Below are positions 22,185 to 34,128 of a DNA stretch of 64,000 nt, in pieces. The stretch comes from Crossaster papposus (Eukaryota > Echinodermata > Asteroidea > Velatida > Solasteridae), in NCBI GenBank assembly GCA_037893245.1, contig JBAIAA010000656.1, forward strand, positions 886,001-950,000. The letters run 5' to 3'. A model generated the notes under the pieces. The model was not told where the DNA came from and did not search any database. It was given only the letters and a program-made list of their open reading frames with translations. A program made the translations under genes and the position numbers. How positions within the stretch are numbered: the first letter of the stretch is position 1; each line of letters begins with the position of its first letter.

Positions 22185-25100
22185 ATTTTGTTAACATGTA
22201 TTTTTCTAAATATTGTATTTTCAACTGAAATGAGTGTTTAGGAAATCGTGCAAAGCATCGGTGGTTCAGTGGTAGAATTCTCGCCTGCCACGCGGGAGGC
22301 CCGGGTTCGATTCCCGGCCGGTGCAATTTTGTTAACATGTATTTTTCTAAATATTGTATTTTTAACTGAAATGAGTGTTTAGGAAATCGTGCGAAGCATC
22401 GGTGGTTCAGTGGTAGAATTCTCGCCTGCCACGCGGGAGGCCCGGGTTCGATTCCCGGCCGGTGCAATTTTGTTAACATGTATTTTTCTAAATATTGTAT
22501 TTTCAACTGAAATGAGTGTTTAGGAAATCGTGCGAAGCACCGGTGGTTCAGTGGTAGAATTCTCGCCTGTCACGCGGGAGGCCCGGGTTCGATTCCCGGC
22601 CGGTTCAATTTTGTTAACATGTATTTTTCTAAATATTGTATTTTCAACTAAAATGAGTGTTTAGGAAATCGTGCGAAGCACCGGTGGTTCATTGGTAGAA
22701 TTCTCGCCTGCCACGCGGGAGGCCCGGGTTCGATTCCCGGCGGGTGCAATTTTGTTAACATGTATTTTTCTAAATATTGTATTTTCAACTGAAATGAGTG
22801 TTTAGGAAATCGTCCGAAGCACCGGTGGTTCAGTGGTAGAATTCTCGCCTGCCACGCGGAAGCCCGGGTTCGATTCCCGGCCGGTGCAATTTTGTTAACA
22901 TGTATTTTTCTAAATATTGTATTTTCAACTGAAATGAGTGTTTAGGAAATCGTGCGAAGCACCGGTGGTTCAGTGGTAGAATTCTCGCCTGCCACGCGGG
23001 AGGCCCGGGTTCGATTCCCGGCCGGTGCAATTTTGTTAACATGTATTTTTCTAAATATTATATTTTTAACTGAAATGAGTGTTTAGGAAATCGTGCGAAG
23101 CACCGGTGGTTCAGTGGTAGAATTCTCGCCTGCCACGCGGGAGGCCCGGGTTCGATTCCCGGCCGATGCAATTTTGTTAACATGTATTTTTCTAAATATT
23201 GTATTTTCAACTGAAATGAGTGTTTAGGAAATCGTGCGAAGCACCGGTGGTTCAGTGGTAGAATTCTCGCCTGCCACGCGGGAGGCCCGGGTTCGATTCC
23301 CGGCCGGTGCAATTTTGTTAACATGTATTTTTCTAAATATTGTATTTTTAACTGAAATGAGTGTTTAGGAAATCGTGCGAAGCACCGGTGGTTCAGTGGT
23401 AGAATTCTCGCCTGCCACGCGGGAGGCCCGGGTTCGATTCCCGTCGGTGCAATTTTGTTAACATGTATTTTTCTAAATATTGTATTTTCAACTGAAATGA
23501 GTGTTTAGGAAATCGTGCGAAGCATCGGTGGTTCAGTGGTAGAATTCTCGCCTGCCACGCGGGAGGCCCGGGTTCGATTCCCGGCCGGTGCAATTTTGTT
23601 AACATGTATTTTTCTAAATATTGTATTTTCAACTGAAATGAGTGTTTAGGAAATCGTGCGAAGCACCGGTGGTTCAGTGGTAGAATTCTCGCCTGCCACG
23701 CGGGAGGCCCGGGTTCGATTCCCGGCCGCTGCAATTTTGTTAACATGTATTTTTCTAAATATTGTATTTTCAACTGAAATGAGTGTTTAGGAAATCGTGC
23801 GAAGCACCGGTGGTTCAGTGGTAGAATTCTCGCCTGCCACGCGGGAGGCCCGGTTTCGATTCCCGGCCGGTTCAATTTTGTTAACATGTATTTTTCTAAA
23901 TATTGTATTTTCAACTGAAATGAGTGTTTAGGAAATCGTGCGAAGCACCGGTGGTTCAGTGGTAGAATTCTCGCCTGTCACGCGGGAGGCCCGGGTTCGA
24001 TTCCCGGCCGGTTCAATTTTGTTAACATGTATTTTTCTAAATATTGTATTTTCAACTGAAATGAGTGTTTAGGAAATCGTGCGAAGCACCGGTGGTTCAG
24101 TGGTAGAATTCTCGCCTGCCACGCGGGAGGCCCGGGTTCGATTCCCGGCCGGTGCAATTTTGTTAACATGTATTTTTCTAAATATTGTATTTTCAACTGA
24201 AATGAGTGTTTAGGAAATCGTCCGAAGCACCGGTGGTTCAGTGGTAGAATTCTCGCCTGTCACGCGGGAGGCCCGGGTTCGATTCCCGGCCGGTTCAATT
24301 TTGTTAACATGTATTTTTCTAAATATTGTATTTTCAACTGAAATGAGTGTTTAGGAAATCGTGCGAAGCACCGGTGGTTCAGTGGTAGAATTCTCGCCTG
24401 CCACGCGGGAGGCCCGGGTTCGATTCCCGGCCGGTGCAATTTTGTTAACATGTATTTTTCTAAATATTGTATTTTCAACTGAAATGAGTGTTTAGGAAAT
24501 CGTCCGAAGCACCGGTGGTTCAGTGGTAGAATTCTCGCCTGCCACGCGGGAGGCCCGGGTTCGATTCCCGGCCGGTGCAATTTTGTTAACATGTATTTTT
24601 CTAAATATTGTATTTTCAACTGAAATGAGTGTTTAGGAAATCGTACGAAGCACCGGTGGTTCAGTGGTAGAATTCTCGCCTGCCACGCGGGAGGCCCGGG
24701 TTCGATTCCCGGCCGGTGCAATTTTGTTAATTTGTATTTTTCTAAATATTGTATTTTCAACTGAAATTAGTGTTTATGAAATCGTGCGAAGCACCGGTGG
24801 TTCAGTGGTAGAATTCTCGCCTGCCACGCGGGAGGACCGGGTTCGATTCCCGGCCGGTGCAATTTTGTTAACATGTATTTTTCTAAATATTGTATTTTCA
24901 ACTGAAATGAGTGTTTAGGAAATCGTGCGAAGCACCGGTGGTTCAGTGGTAGAATTTTCGCCTGCCACGCGGGAGGCCCGGGTTCGATTCCCGGCCGGTG
25001 CAATTTTGTTAACATGTATTTTTCTAAATATTGTATTTTCAACTGAAATGAGTGTTTAGGAAATCGTGCGAAGCACCGGTGGTTCAGTGGTAGAATTCTC

Positions 25101-26059
25101 GCCTGCCACGCGGGAAGCCCGGGTTCGATTCCCGGCCGGTGCAATTTTGTTAACATGTATTTTTCTAAATATTGTATTTTCAACTGAAATGAGTGTTTAG
25201 GAAATCGTGCGAAGCACCGGTGGTTCAGTGGTAGAATTCTCGCCTGCCACGCGGGAGGCCCGGGTTCGATTCCCGGCCGGTGCAATTTTGTTAACATGTA
25301 TTTTTCTAAATATTATATTTTTAACTGAAATGAGTGTTTAGGAAATCGTGCGAAGCACCGGTGGTTCATTGGTAGAATTCTCGCCTGCCACGCGGGAGGC
25401 CCGGGTTCGATTCCCGGCCGATGCAATTTTGTTAACATGTATTTTTCTAAATATTGTATTTTCAACTGAAATGAGTGTTTAGGAAATCGTGCGAAGCACC
25501 GGTGGTTCAGTGGTAGAATTCTCGCCTGCCACGCGGGAGGCCCGGGTTCGATTCCCGGCCGGTGCAATTTTGTTAACATGTATTTTTCTAAATATTGTAT
25601 TTTTAACTGAAATGAGTGTTTAGGAAATCGTGCGAAGCACCGGTGGTTCAGTGGTAGAATTCTCGCCTGCCACGCGGGAGGCCCGGGTTCGATTCCCGGC
25701 CGGTGCAATTTTGTTAATTTGTATTTTTCTAAATATTGTATTTTCAACTGAAATGAGTGTTTAGGAAATCGTGCGAAGCACCGGTGTTTCAGTGGTAGAA
25801 TTCTCGCCTGCCACGCGGGAGGCCCGGGTTCGATTCCCGGCCGGTGCAATTTTGTTAACATGTATTTTTCTAAATATTGTATTTTCAACTGAAATGAGTG
25901 TCTAGGAAATCGTGCGAAGCACCGGTGGTTCAGTGGTAGAATTCTCGCCAGCCACGCGGGAGGCCCGGGTTCGATTCCCGGCCGGTGCAATTTTGTTAAC
26001 ATGTATTTTTCTAAATATTGTATTTTCAACTGAAATTAGTGTTTAGGAAATCGTGCGAA

Positions 26060-26130
26060 GCATCGGTGGTTTAGTGGTAGAATTCTCGCCTCCCACGCGG
26101 GAGGCCCGGGTTCGATTCCCGGCCGGTGCA
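26060..26130 (+). tRNA. tRNA-Gly(CCC) variant
   Basis: Fifth CCC-anticodon copy, 3946 bp (28 units) after the 22114 copy, marking a block duplication. Confidence 0.82.
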
Positions 26131-29100
26131 ATTTTGTTAACATGTATTTTTCTAAATATTGTATTTTCAACTGAAATGAGTGTTTAGGAAATCGTGCAAA
26201 GCATCGGTGGTTCAGTGGTAGAATTCTCGCCTGCCACGCGGGAGGCCCGGGTTCGATTCCCGGCCGGTGCAATTTTGTTAACATGTATTTTTCTAAATAT
26301 TGTATTTTTAACTGAAATGAGTGTTTAGGAAATCGTGCGAAGCATCGGTGGTTCAGTGGTAGAATTCTCGCCTGCCACGCGGGAGGCCCGGGTTCGATTC
26401 CCGGCCGGTGCAATTTTGTTAACATGTATTTTTCTAAATATTGTATTTTCAACTGAAATGAGTGTTTAGGAAATCGTGCGAAGCACCGGTGGTTCAGTGG
26501 TAGAATTCTCGCCTGTCACGCGGGAGGCCCGGGTTCGATTCCCGGCCGGTTCAATTTTGTTAACATGTATTTTTCTAAATATTGTATTTTCAACTAAAAT
26601 GAGTGTTTAGGAAATCGTGCGAAGCACCGGTGGTTCATTGGTAGAATTCTCGCCTGCCACGCGGGAGGCCCGGGTTCGATTCCCGGCCGGTGCAATTTTG
26701 TTAACATGTATTTTTCTAAATATTATATTTTTAACTGAAATGAGTGTTTAGGAAATCGTGCGAAGCACCGGTGGTTCAGTGGTAGAATTCTCGCCTGCCA
26801 CGCGGGAGGCCCGGGTTCGATTCCCGGCCGATGCAATTTTGTTAACATGTATTTTTCTAAATATTGTATTTTCAACTGAAATGAGTGTTTAGGAAATCGT
26901 GCGAAGCACCGGTGGTTCAGTGGTAGAATTCTCGCCTGCCACGCGGGAGGCCCGGGTTCGATTCCCGGCCGGTGCAATTTTGTTAACATGTATTTTTCTA
27001 AATATTGTATTTTTAACTGAAATGAGTGTTTAGGAAATCGTGCGAAGCACCGGTGGTTCAGTGGTAGAATTCTCGCCTGCCACGCGGGAGGCCCGGGTTC
27101 GATTCCCGTCGGTGCAATTTTGTTAACATGTATTTTTCTAAATATTGTATTTTCAACTGAAATGAGTGTTTAGGAAATCGTGCGAAGCATCGGTGGTTCA
27201 GTGGTAGAATTCTCGCCTGCCACGCGGGAGGCCCGGGTTCGATTCCCGGCCGGTGCAATTTTGTTAACTTGTATTTTTCTAAATATTGTATTTTGAACAG
27301 AAATGAGTGTTTAGGAAATCGTGCGAAGCATCGGTGGTTCAGTGGTAGAATTCTCGCCTGCCACGCGGGAGGCCCGAGTTCGATTCCCGGCCGGTGCAAT
27401 TTTGTTAACATGTATTTTTCTAAATATTGTATTTTCAACTGAAATGAGTGTTTAGAAAATCGTGCGAAGCACCGGTGGTTCAGTGGTAGAATTCTCGCCT
27501 GCCACGCGGGAGGCCCGGGTTCGATTCCCGGCCGGTGCAATTTTGTTAACATGTATTTTTCTAAATATTGTATTTTCAACTGAAATGAGGGTTTAGGAAA
27601 TCGTGCGAAGCATCGGTGGTTCAGTGGTAGAATTCTCGCCTGTCACGCGGGAGGCCCGGGTTCGATTCCCGGCCGGTTCAATTTTGTTAACATGTATTTT
27701 TCTAAATATTGTATTTTCAACTGAAATGAGTGTTTAGGAAATCGTGCGAAGCACCGGTGGTTCAGTGGTAGAATTCTCGCCTGCCACACGGGAGGCCCGG
27801 GTTCGATTCCCGGCCGGTGCAATTTTGTTAACATGTATTTTTCTAAATATTGTATTTTCAACTGAAATGAGTGTTTAGGAAATCGTGCGAAGCACCGGTG
27901 GTTCAGTGGTAGAATTCTCGCCTGCCACGCGGGAGGCCCGGGTTCGATTCCCGGCCGGTGCAATTTTGTTAACATGTATTTTTCTAAATATTGTATTTTC
28001 AACTGAAATGAGTGTTTAGGAAATCGTGCGAAGCACCGTTGGTTCAGTGGTAGAATTCTCGCCTGTCACGCGGGAGGCCCGGGTTCGATTCCCGGCCGGT
28101 TCAATTTTGTTAACATGTATTTTTCTAAATATTGTATTTTCAACTGAAATGAGTGTTTAGGAAATCGTGCGAAGCACCGGTGGTTCAGTGGTAGAATTCT
28201 CGCCTGCCACGCGGGAGGCCCGGGTTCGATTCCCGGCCGGTGCAATTTTGTTAACATGTATTTTTCTAAATATTGTATTTTCAACTGAAATGAGTGTTTA
28301 GGAAATCGTACGAAGCACCGGTGGTTCAGTGGTAGAATTCTCGCCTGCCACGCGGGAGGCCCGGGTTCGATTCCCGGCCGGTGCAATTTTGTTAATTTGT
28401 ATTTTTCTAAATAATGTATTTTCAACTGAAATTAGTGTTTAGGAAATCGTGCGAAGCACCGGTGGTTCAGTGGTAGAATTCTCGCCTGCCACGCGGGAGG
28501 ACCGGGTTCGATTCCCGGCCGGTGCAATTTTGTTAACATGTATTTTTCTAAATATTGTATTTTCAACTGAAATGAGTGTTTAAGAAATCGTGCGAAGCAC
28601 CGGTGGTTCAGTGGTAGAATTTTCGCCTGCCACGCGGGAGGCCCGGGTTCGATTCCCGGCCGGTGCAATTTTGTTAACATGTATTTTTCTAAATATTGTA
28701 TTTTCAACTGAAATGAGTGTTTAGGAAATCGTGCGAAGCACCGGTGGTTCAGTGGTAGAATTCTCGCCTGCCACGCGGGAAGCCCGGGTTCGATTCCCGG
28801 CCGGTGCAATTTTGTTAACATGTATTTTTCTAAATATTGTATTTTCAACTGAAATGAGTGTTTAGGAAATCGTGCGAAGCACCGGTGGTTCAGTGGTAGA
28901 ATTCTCGCCTGCCACGCGGGAGGCCCGGGTTCGATTCCCGGCCGGTGCAATTTTGTTAACATGTATTTTTCTAAATATTGTATTTTCAACTGAAATGAGT
29001 GTTTAGGAAATCGTGCGAAGCATCGGTGGTTCAGTGGTAGAATTCTCGCCTGCCACGCGGCAGGCCCGGGTTCGATTCCCGGCCGGTGCAATTTTGTTAA

Positions 29101-32100
29101 CATGTATTTTTCTAAATATTGTATTTTCAACTGAAATGAGGGTTTAGGAAATCGTGCGAAGCATCGGTGGTTCAGTGGTAGAATTCTCGCCTGTCAAGCG
29201 GGAGGCCCGGGTTCGATTCCCGGCCGGTTCAATTTTGTTAACATGTATTTTTCTAAATATTGTATTTTCAACTGAAATGAGTGTTTAGGAAATCGTGCGA
29301 AGCACCGGTGGTTCAGTGGTAGAATTCTCGCCTGCCACGCGGGAGGCCCGGGTTCGATTCCCGGCCGGTGCAATTTTGTTAACATGTATTTTTCTAAATA
29401 TTGTATTTTCAACTGAAATGAGTGTTTAGGAAATCGTGCGAAGCACCGGTGTTTCAGTGGTAGAATTCTCGCCTGCCACGCGGGAGGCCCGGGTTCGATT
29501 CCCGGCCGGTGCAATTTTGTTAACATGTATTTTTCTAAATATTGTATTTTCAACTGAAATGAGTGTTTAGGAAATCGTGCGAAGCACCGGTGGTTCAGTG
29601 GTAGAATTCTCGCCTGTCACGCGGGAGGCCCGGGTTCGATTCCCGGCCGGTTCAATTTTGTTAACATGTATTTTTCTAAATATTGTATTTTCAACTGAAA
29701 TGAGTGTTTAGGAAATCGTGCGAAGCACCGGTGGTTCAGTGGTAGAATTCTCGCCTGCCACGCGGGAGGCCCGGGTTCGATTCCCGGCCGGTGCAATTTT
29801 GTTAACATGTATTTTTCTAAATATTGTATTTTCAACTGAAATGAGTGTTTAGGAAATCGTACGAAGCACCGGTGGTTTAGTGGTAGAATTCTCGCCTGCC
29901 ACGCGGGAGGCCCGGGTTCGATTCCCAGCCGGTGCAATTTTGTTAATTTGTATTTTTCTAAATAATGTATTTTCAACTGAAATTAGTGTTTAGGAAATCG
30001 TGCGAAGCACCGGTGGTTCAGTGGTAGAATTCTCGCCTGCCACGCGGGAAGCCCGGGTTCGATTCCCGGCCGGTGCAATTTTGTTAACATGTATTTTTCT
30101 AAATATTGTATTTTCAACTGAAATGAGTGTTTAGGAAATCGTGCGAAGCACCGGTGGTTCAGTGGTAGAATTCTCGCCTGCCACGCGGGAGGCCCGGGTT
30201 CGATTCCCGGCCGGTGCAATTTTGTTAACATGTATTTTTCTAAATATTATATTTTTAACTGAAATGAGTGTTTAGGAAATCGTGCGAAGCACCGGTGGTT
30301 CAGTGGTAGAATTCTCGCCTGCCACGCGGGAGGCCCGGGCTCGATTCCCGGCCGGTGCAATTTTGTTAACATGTATTTTTCTAAATATTGTATTTTCAAC
30401 TGAAATGAGTGTTTAGGAAATCGTGCGAAGCACCGGTGGTTCAGTGGTAGAATTCTCGCCTGCCACGCGGGAAGCCCGGGTTTGATTCCCGGCCGGTGCA
30501 ATTTTGTTAACATGTATTTTTCTAAATATTGTATTTTCAACTGAAATGAGTGTTTAGGAAATCGTGCGAAGCACCGGTGGTTCAGTGGTAGAATTCTCGC
30601 CTGCCACGCGGGAGGCCCGGGTTCGATTCCCGGCCGGTGCAATTTTGTTAACATGTATTTTTCTAAATATTATATTTTAAACTGAAATGAGTGTTTAGGA
30701 AATCGTGCGAAGCACCGGTGGTTCAGTGGTAGAATTCTCGCCTGCCACGCGGGAGGCCCGGGTTCGATTCCCGGCCGATGCAATTTTGTTAACATGTATT
30801 TTTTTAAATATTGTATTTTCAACTGAAATGAGTGTTTAGGAAATCGTGCGAAGCACCGGTGGTTCAGTGGTAGAATTCTCGCCTGCCACGCGGGAGGCCC
30901 GGGTTCGATTCCCGGCCGGTGCAATTTTGTTAACATGTATTTTTCTAAATATTGTATTTTTAACTGAAATGAGTGTTTAGGAAATCGTGCGAAGCACCGG
31001 TGGTTCAGTGGTAGAATTCTCGCCTGCCACGCGGGAGGCCCGGGCTCGATTCCCGGCCGGTGCAATTTTGTTAACATGTATTTTTCTAAATATTGTATTT
31101 TCAACTGAAATGAGTGTTTAGGAAATCGTGCGAAGCACCGGTGGTTCAGTGGTAGAATTCTCGCCTGCCACGCGGGAGGCCCGGGTTCGATTCCCGGCCG
31201 CTGCAATTTTGTTAACATGTATTTTTCTAAATATTGTATTTTCAACTGAAATGAGTGTTTAGGAAATCGTGCGAAGCACCGGTGGTTCAGTGGTAGAATT
31301 CTCGCCTGCCACGCGGGAGGCCCGGGTTCGATTCCCGGCCGGTGCAATTTTGTTAACATGTATTTTTCTAAATATTGTATTTTCAACTGAAATGAGTGTT
31401 TAGGAAATCGTGCGAAGCACCGGTGGTTCAGTGGTAGAATTCTCGCCTGCCACGCGGGAGGCCCGGGTTCGATTCCCGGCCGGTGCAATTTTGTTAACAT
31501 GTATTTTTCTAAATATTGTATTTTCAACTGAAATGAGTGTTTAGGAAATCGTGCGAAGCATCTGTGGTTCAGTGGTAGAATTCTCGCCTGCCACGCGGGA
31601 GGCCCGGGTTCGATTCCCGGCCGGTGCAATTTTGTTAACATGTATTTTTCTAAATATTGTATTTTCAACTGAAATGAGTGTTTAGGAAATCGTGCGAAGC
31701 ATCGGTGGTTCAGTGGTAGAATTCTCGCCTGCCACGCGGGAGGCCCGGGTTCGATTCCCGGCCGGTGCAATTTTGTTAACATGTATTTTTCTAAATATTG
31801 TATTTTGAACTGAAATGAGTGTTTAGGAAATCGTGCGAAGCATCGGTGGTTCAGTGGTAGAATTCTCGCCTGCCACGCGGGAGGCCCGGGTTCGATTCCC
31901 GGCCGGTGCAATTTTGTTAACATGTATTTTTCTAAATATTGTATTTTGAACTGAAATGAGTGTTTAGGAAATCGTGCGAAACATCGGTGGTTCAGTGGTA
32001 GAATTCTCGCCTGCCACGCGGGAGGCCCGGGTTCGACTCCCGGCCGGTGCAATTTTGTTAACATGTATTTTTCTAAATATTGTATTTTGAACTGAAATGA

Positions 32101-32121
32101 GTGTTTAGGAAATCGTGCGAA

Positions 32122-32200
32122 GCATCGGTGGTTCAGTGGTAGAATGGTAGAATTCTCGCCTGCCACGCGGGAGGCCCGGGTTCGATTCCCGGCCGGTGCA
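32122..32200 (+). tRNA. tRNA-Gly(GCC) copy with 8-bp duplication in the D-arm region
   Basis: GGTAGAAT is duplicated, giving GTGGTAGAATGGTAGAATTC, so the D-arm/anticodon-stem connection is 8 bp too long and the copy is 79 bp. The A-to-B-box spacing increases by 8, which Pol III may tolerate, but the folded tRNA should be defective. The only sizeable insertion seen in the array, three units from its right end. Confidence 0.8.
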
Positions 32201-32411
32201 ATTTTGTTAACATGTATTTTTCTAAATATTGTATTTTCAACTGAAATGAGTGTTTAGGAAATCGTGCGAAGCATCGGTGGTTCAGTGGTAGAATTCTCGC
32301 CTGCCACGCGGGAGGCCCGGGTTCGATTCCCGGCCGGTGCAATTTTGTTAACATGTATTTTTCTAAATATTGTATTTTCAACTGAAATGAGGGTTTAGGA
32401 AATCGTGCGAA

Positions 32412-32482
32412 GCATCGGTGGTTCAGTGGTAGAATTCTCGCCTGCCCCGCGGGAGGCCCGGGTTCGATTCCCGGCCGGTGCA
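32412..32482 (+). tRNA. tRNA-Gly(GCC), last complete copy, A37 changed to C
   Basis: The anticodon loop reads CTGCCCC instead of CTGCCAC. The acceptor starts GCATCGG (T4-G69 wobble), as in most units near this edge of the array. Otherwise intact. Confidence 0.85.
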
Positions 32483-32552
32483 ATTTTGTTAACATGTATT
32501 TTTCTAAATATTGTATTTTCAACTGAAATGAGTGTTTAGGAAATCGTGCGAA

Positions 32553-32591
32553 GCATCGGTGGTTCAGTGGTAGAATTCTCGCCTGCCACGC
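32553..32591 (+). pseudogene. 3'-truncated tRNA-Gly at the array boundary
   Basis: Only the acceptor 5' strand, D arm and anticodon loop remain. After CCTGCCACG the sequence switches abruptly to unique DNA (CAATTAATAG). The B box is lost, so this copy should not be transcribed. Confidence 0.9.
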
Positions 32592-33480
32592 AATTAATAG
32601 AATGTGAAATGCACTTAGACCTAAAAGTACATGCCAATAATTTACAATCAGACTGGGTCCCACTTGGGACTCGGAAGATGCGAGCACAAGTTGACTAAGT
32701 TGCCCAACTTGTGCCCAGGTGGGTCCCAGTCAAAACAACAATGTATTGCCCATATTTGCCCAGTTCGTGCCCACTTTGGACCCATTTGTGAAAACTGGGA
32801 CCCATTTGGCCCAGTGAAAACCCAACTGGGTCCCAATTGTTTTGTTTTGCTTGCTGGGTGGAGTTACCGAAATTGGGAACTTAGTTTGAATTATCCTCAC
32901 TAAAGACGAAGCGAGGGATTCGAAAAGGCCATATGGGTGCACCACCCTAATTGAAAGGAGAATTTCTACGCGAGCTCATTTGCATGAAATGTGCCCCCCC
33001 CCCCCCTCAATTTCTTTTGAAAACGGATGCCGTTTGGTAAAAGAAATGGTGGGATTGTGTAAATATAGCATAGGATGAACTCCCTGGTTTTTGAGTTTCA
33101 ATATGAGGGCAGACTTGGCAAAATTAGGGTTGAAAAATGGGTCCTAATTGCCCTAGAATGTGGAGGGTTGCCATTTGTAAAATGGCTGCTTGCAGGCTCG
33201 GGAAGTATCACTTTTCGGGAGGTGAGTTTCTTTTAGTGTGAATATTAAAAAATGTAATTGGCTAACCTACTAAAAATTGAAAAGAAATGGAAAGATAAAG
33301 ACCAAGACAATAATCTGATTGTTGTTTGAGAAACCCCAGTGATGTCGGTGTGCATGAAACTTGGTCGTGAACATTGTTGATTTTACACTGTTTTCAATGG
33401 GACTTGAATTAGGCTGGTGCACCCATATAGTGGCCATAACGTGCCGCCCTCTATCGCCGAGATTTGTTTTAGTTTGACGC
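32592..33480. other. Intergenic, no gene seen
   Basis: Unique sequence right of the array. 32650-32860 is rich in degenerate direct and inverted copies of CTGGGTCCCA-like and TGGGACC-like words; 32994-33007 is a poly-C run. The short reading frames here have no recognisable motif. Confidence 0.6.
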
Positions 33481-33494
33481 GCCATTTATTTTGG

Positions 33495-33506
33495 TTTCGC
33501 GGGAAA
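33495..33506. promoter_or_regulatory. E2F-type site TTTCGCGGGAAA, candidate WDHD1 promoter element
   Basis: TTTCGCGGGAAA is a near-palindromic match to the E2F consensus. About 100 bp downstream a sequence GAGAAG|GTAAAT (exon end about 33608) could be the donor of a noncoding first exon that splices to the acceptor at 39217. E2F control is well known for DNA-replication genes. The link to WDHD1, 5.7 kb away, is inference; no other plus-strand gene lies between. Confidence 0.45.
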
Positions 33507-33916
33507 TGTTGACAACTAGTTCAAGAAACGGTGAAATTTAGTCCGAACGTTCGTTAGAATCTCGATCTTTGGTCAGAGGTGTCGGGCTGTTTAAAAAGTT
33601 TAGAGAAGGTAAATATTAATAATATTAGCTACACCTTGAAAATTCCAGCTCTAATGACATCGACAGTGAAATTGGGAGATTCGCCGTTTAAATCTCCCAA
33701 TGACAATGACAATGTCAATTGTCATGAGCTTTACAGAGTAGAGTCGAGATATTTACGTTAGTCAGGCGGCCCTGGCTAAACTTCAGCATGTTCAGTAGGG
33801 TTTAGTGTGAGTTACTGGACCCTAGGCTAGTCGGGGCTAGGCTAGACATATGCTAGACCATTAGCCTCTGTAATGACCTTTCTAAAACTCACTAAGGTCA
33901 AGTCGCGGAAAATTGT

Positions 33917-33992
33917 CAAAATGGCGGCGCTTACCAACACCAACACGTTTGTCGTCGATGTCAGAACTTTATGGCTTACGACGGAGCTCTAA
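33917..33992 (+). other. YY1-like motif with a 23-codon ORF
   Basis: CAAAATGGCGGC resembles the YY1 site common at animal promoters and overlaps an ATG opening a 23-codon frame that ends in TAA at 33990-33992. It may be part of the same promoter region as the E2F site. No homology recognised. Confidence 0.3.
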
Positions 33993-34128
33993 AGACTGTG
34001 GTTATTTCGGAAGAATAAACCGTAGGCATAAGGCTAAATGTCATCCAAAATCGTAAAATTACGAAAGAGAAAGAAACAGCGACTGAAAAAATGGTCAGTT
34101 TGTGAAAGTGTGCTGCGCTATATACGTA

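Larger units (their letters stand above)
20314..26452. repeat. Tandem duplication of a 28-unit block, period 3946 bp
   Basis: Variant order from 20314 to about 22506 repeats at 24260 to about 26452 with offset 3946. Register is lost after about 26.5 kb, consistent with later unit loss. Confidence 0.8.
1..32591 (+). repeat. Tandem array of about 232 tRNA-Gly(GCC) gene units, 141-bp period
   Basis: Each unit is a 71-bp tRNA gene on the plus strand followed by a 70-bp AT-rich spacer. Complete copies start at 129, 270, 411, 552, 692, 833, 974, 1115 and so on; the last complete copy starts at 32412. From the virtual start of the first copy (-11) to the last, broken copy (32553) is 32564 bp. That equals 231 x 141 minus fifteen 1-bp deletions plus one 8-bp insertion, so there are no missing or foreign units. 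Most copies keep the A box (TGGTTCAGTGG), the B box (GGTTCGATTCC) and a T4 run two bases after the gene, then a T5 run in the spacer, so most look individually transcribable by Pol III. The array continues beyond the left edge. The plus strand is inferred from the tRNA; antisense frames are artefacts. Confidence 0.97.

Noticed and set aside
228..32166. Dozens of antisense ORFs encoding a 47-residue repeat protein
   Set aside because: They are the complement of the tRNA-Gly array. The frame stays open only because the unit is 141 bp, and frames break exactly where the tRNA copies carry 1-bp deletions.
1..32591. CRISPR-like array
   Set aside because: The period is regular, but the repeated part is a tRNA gene and the spacers are also identical between units; there are no cas genes and the DNA is metazoan.
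1..32591. tRNA-derived SINE cluster
   Set aside because: Units are head-to-tail with a fixed 141-bp period, complete tRNA 3' halves, no SINE body or tail and no target duplications.
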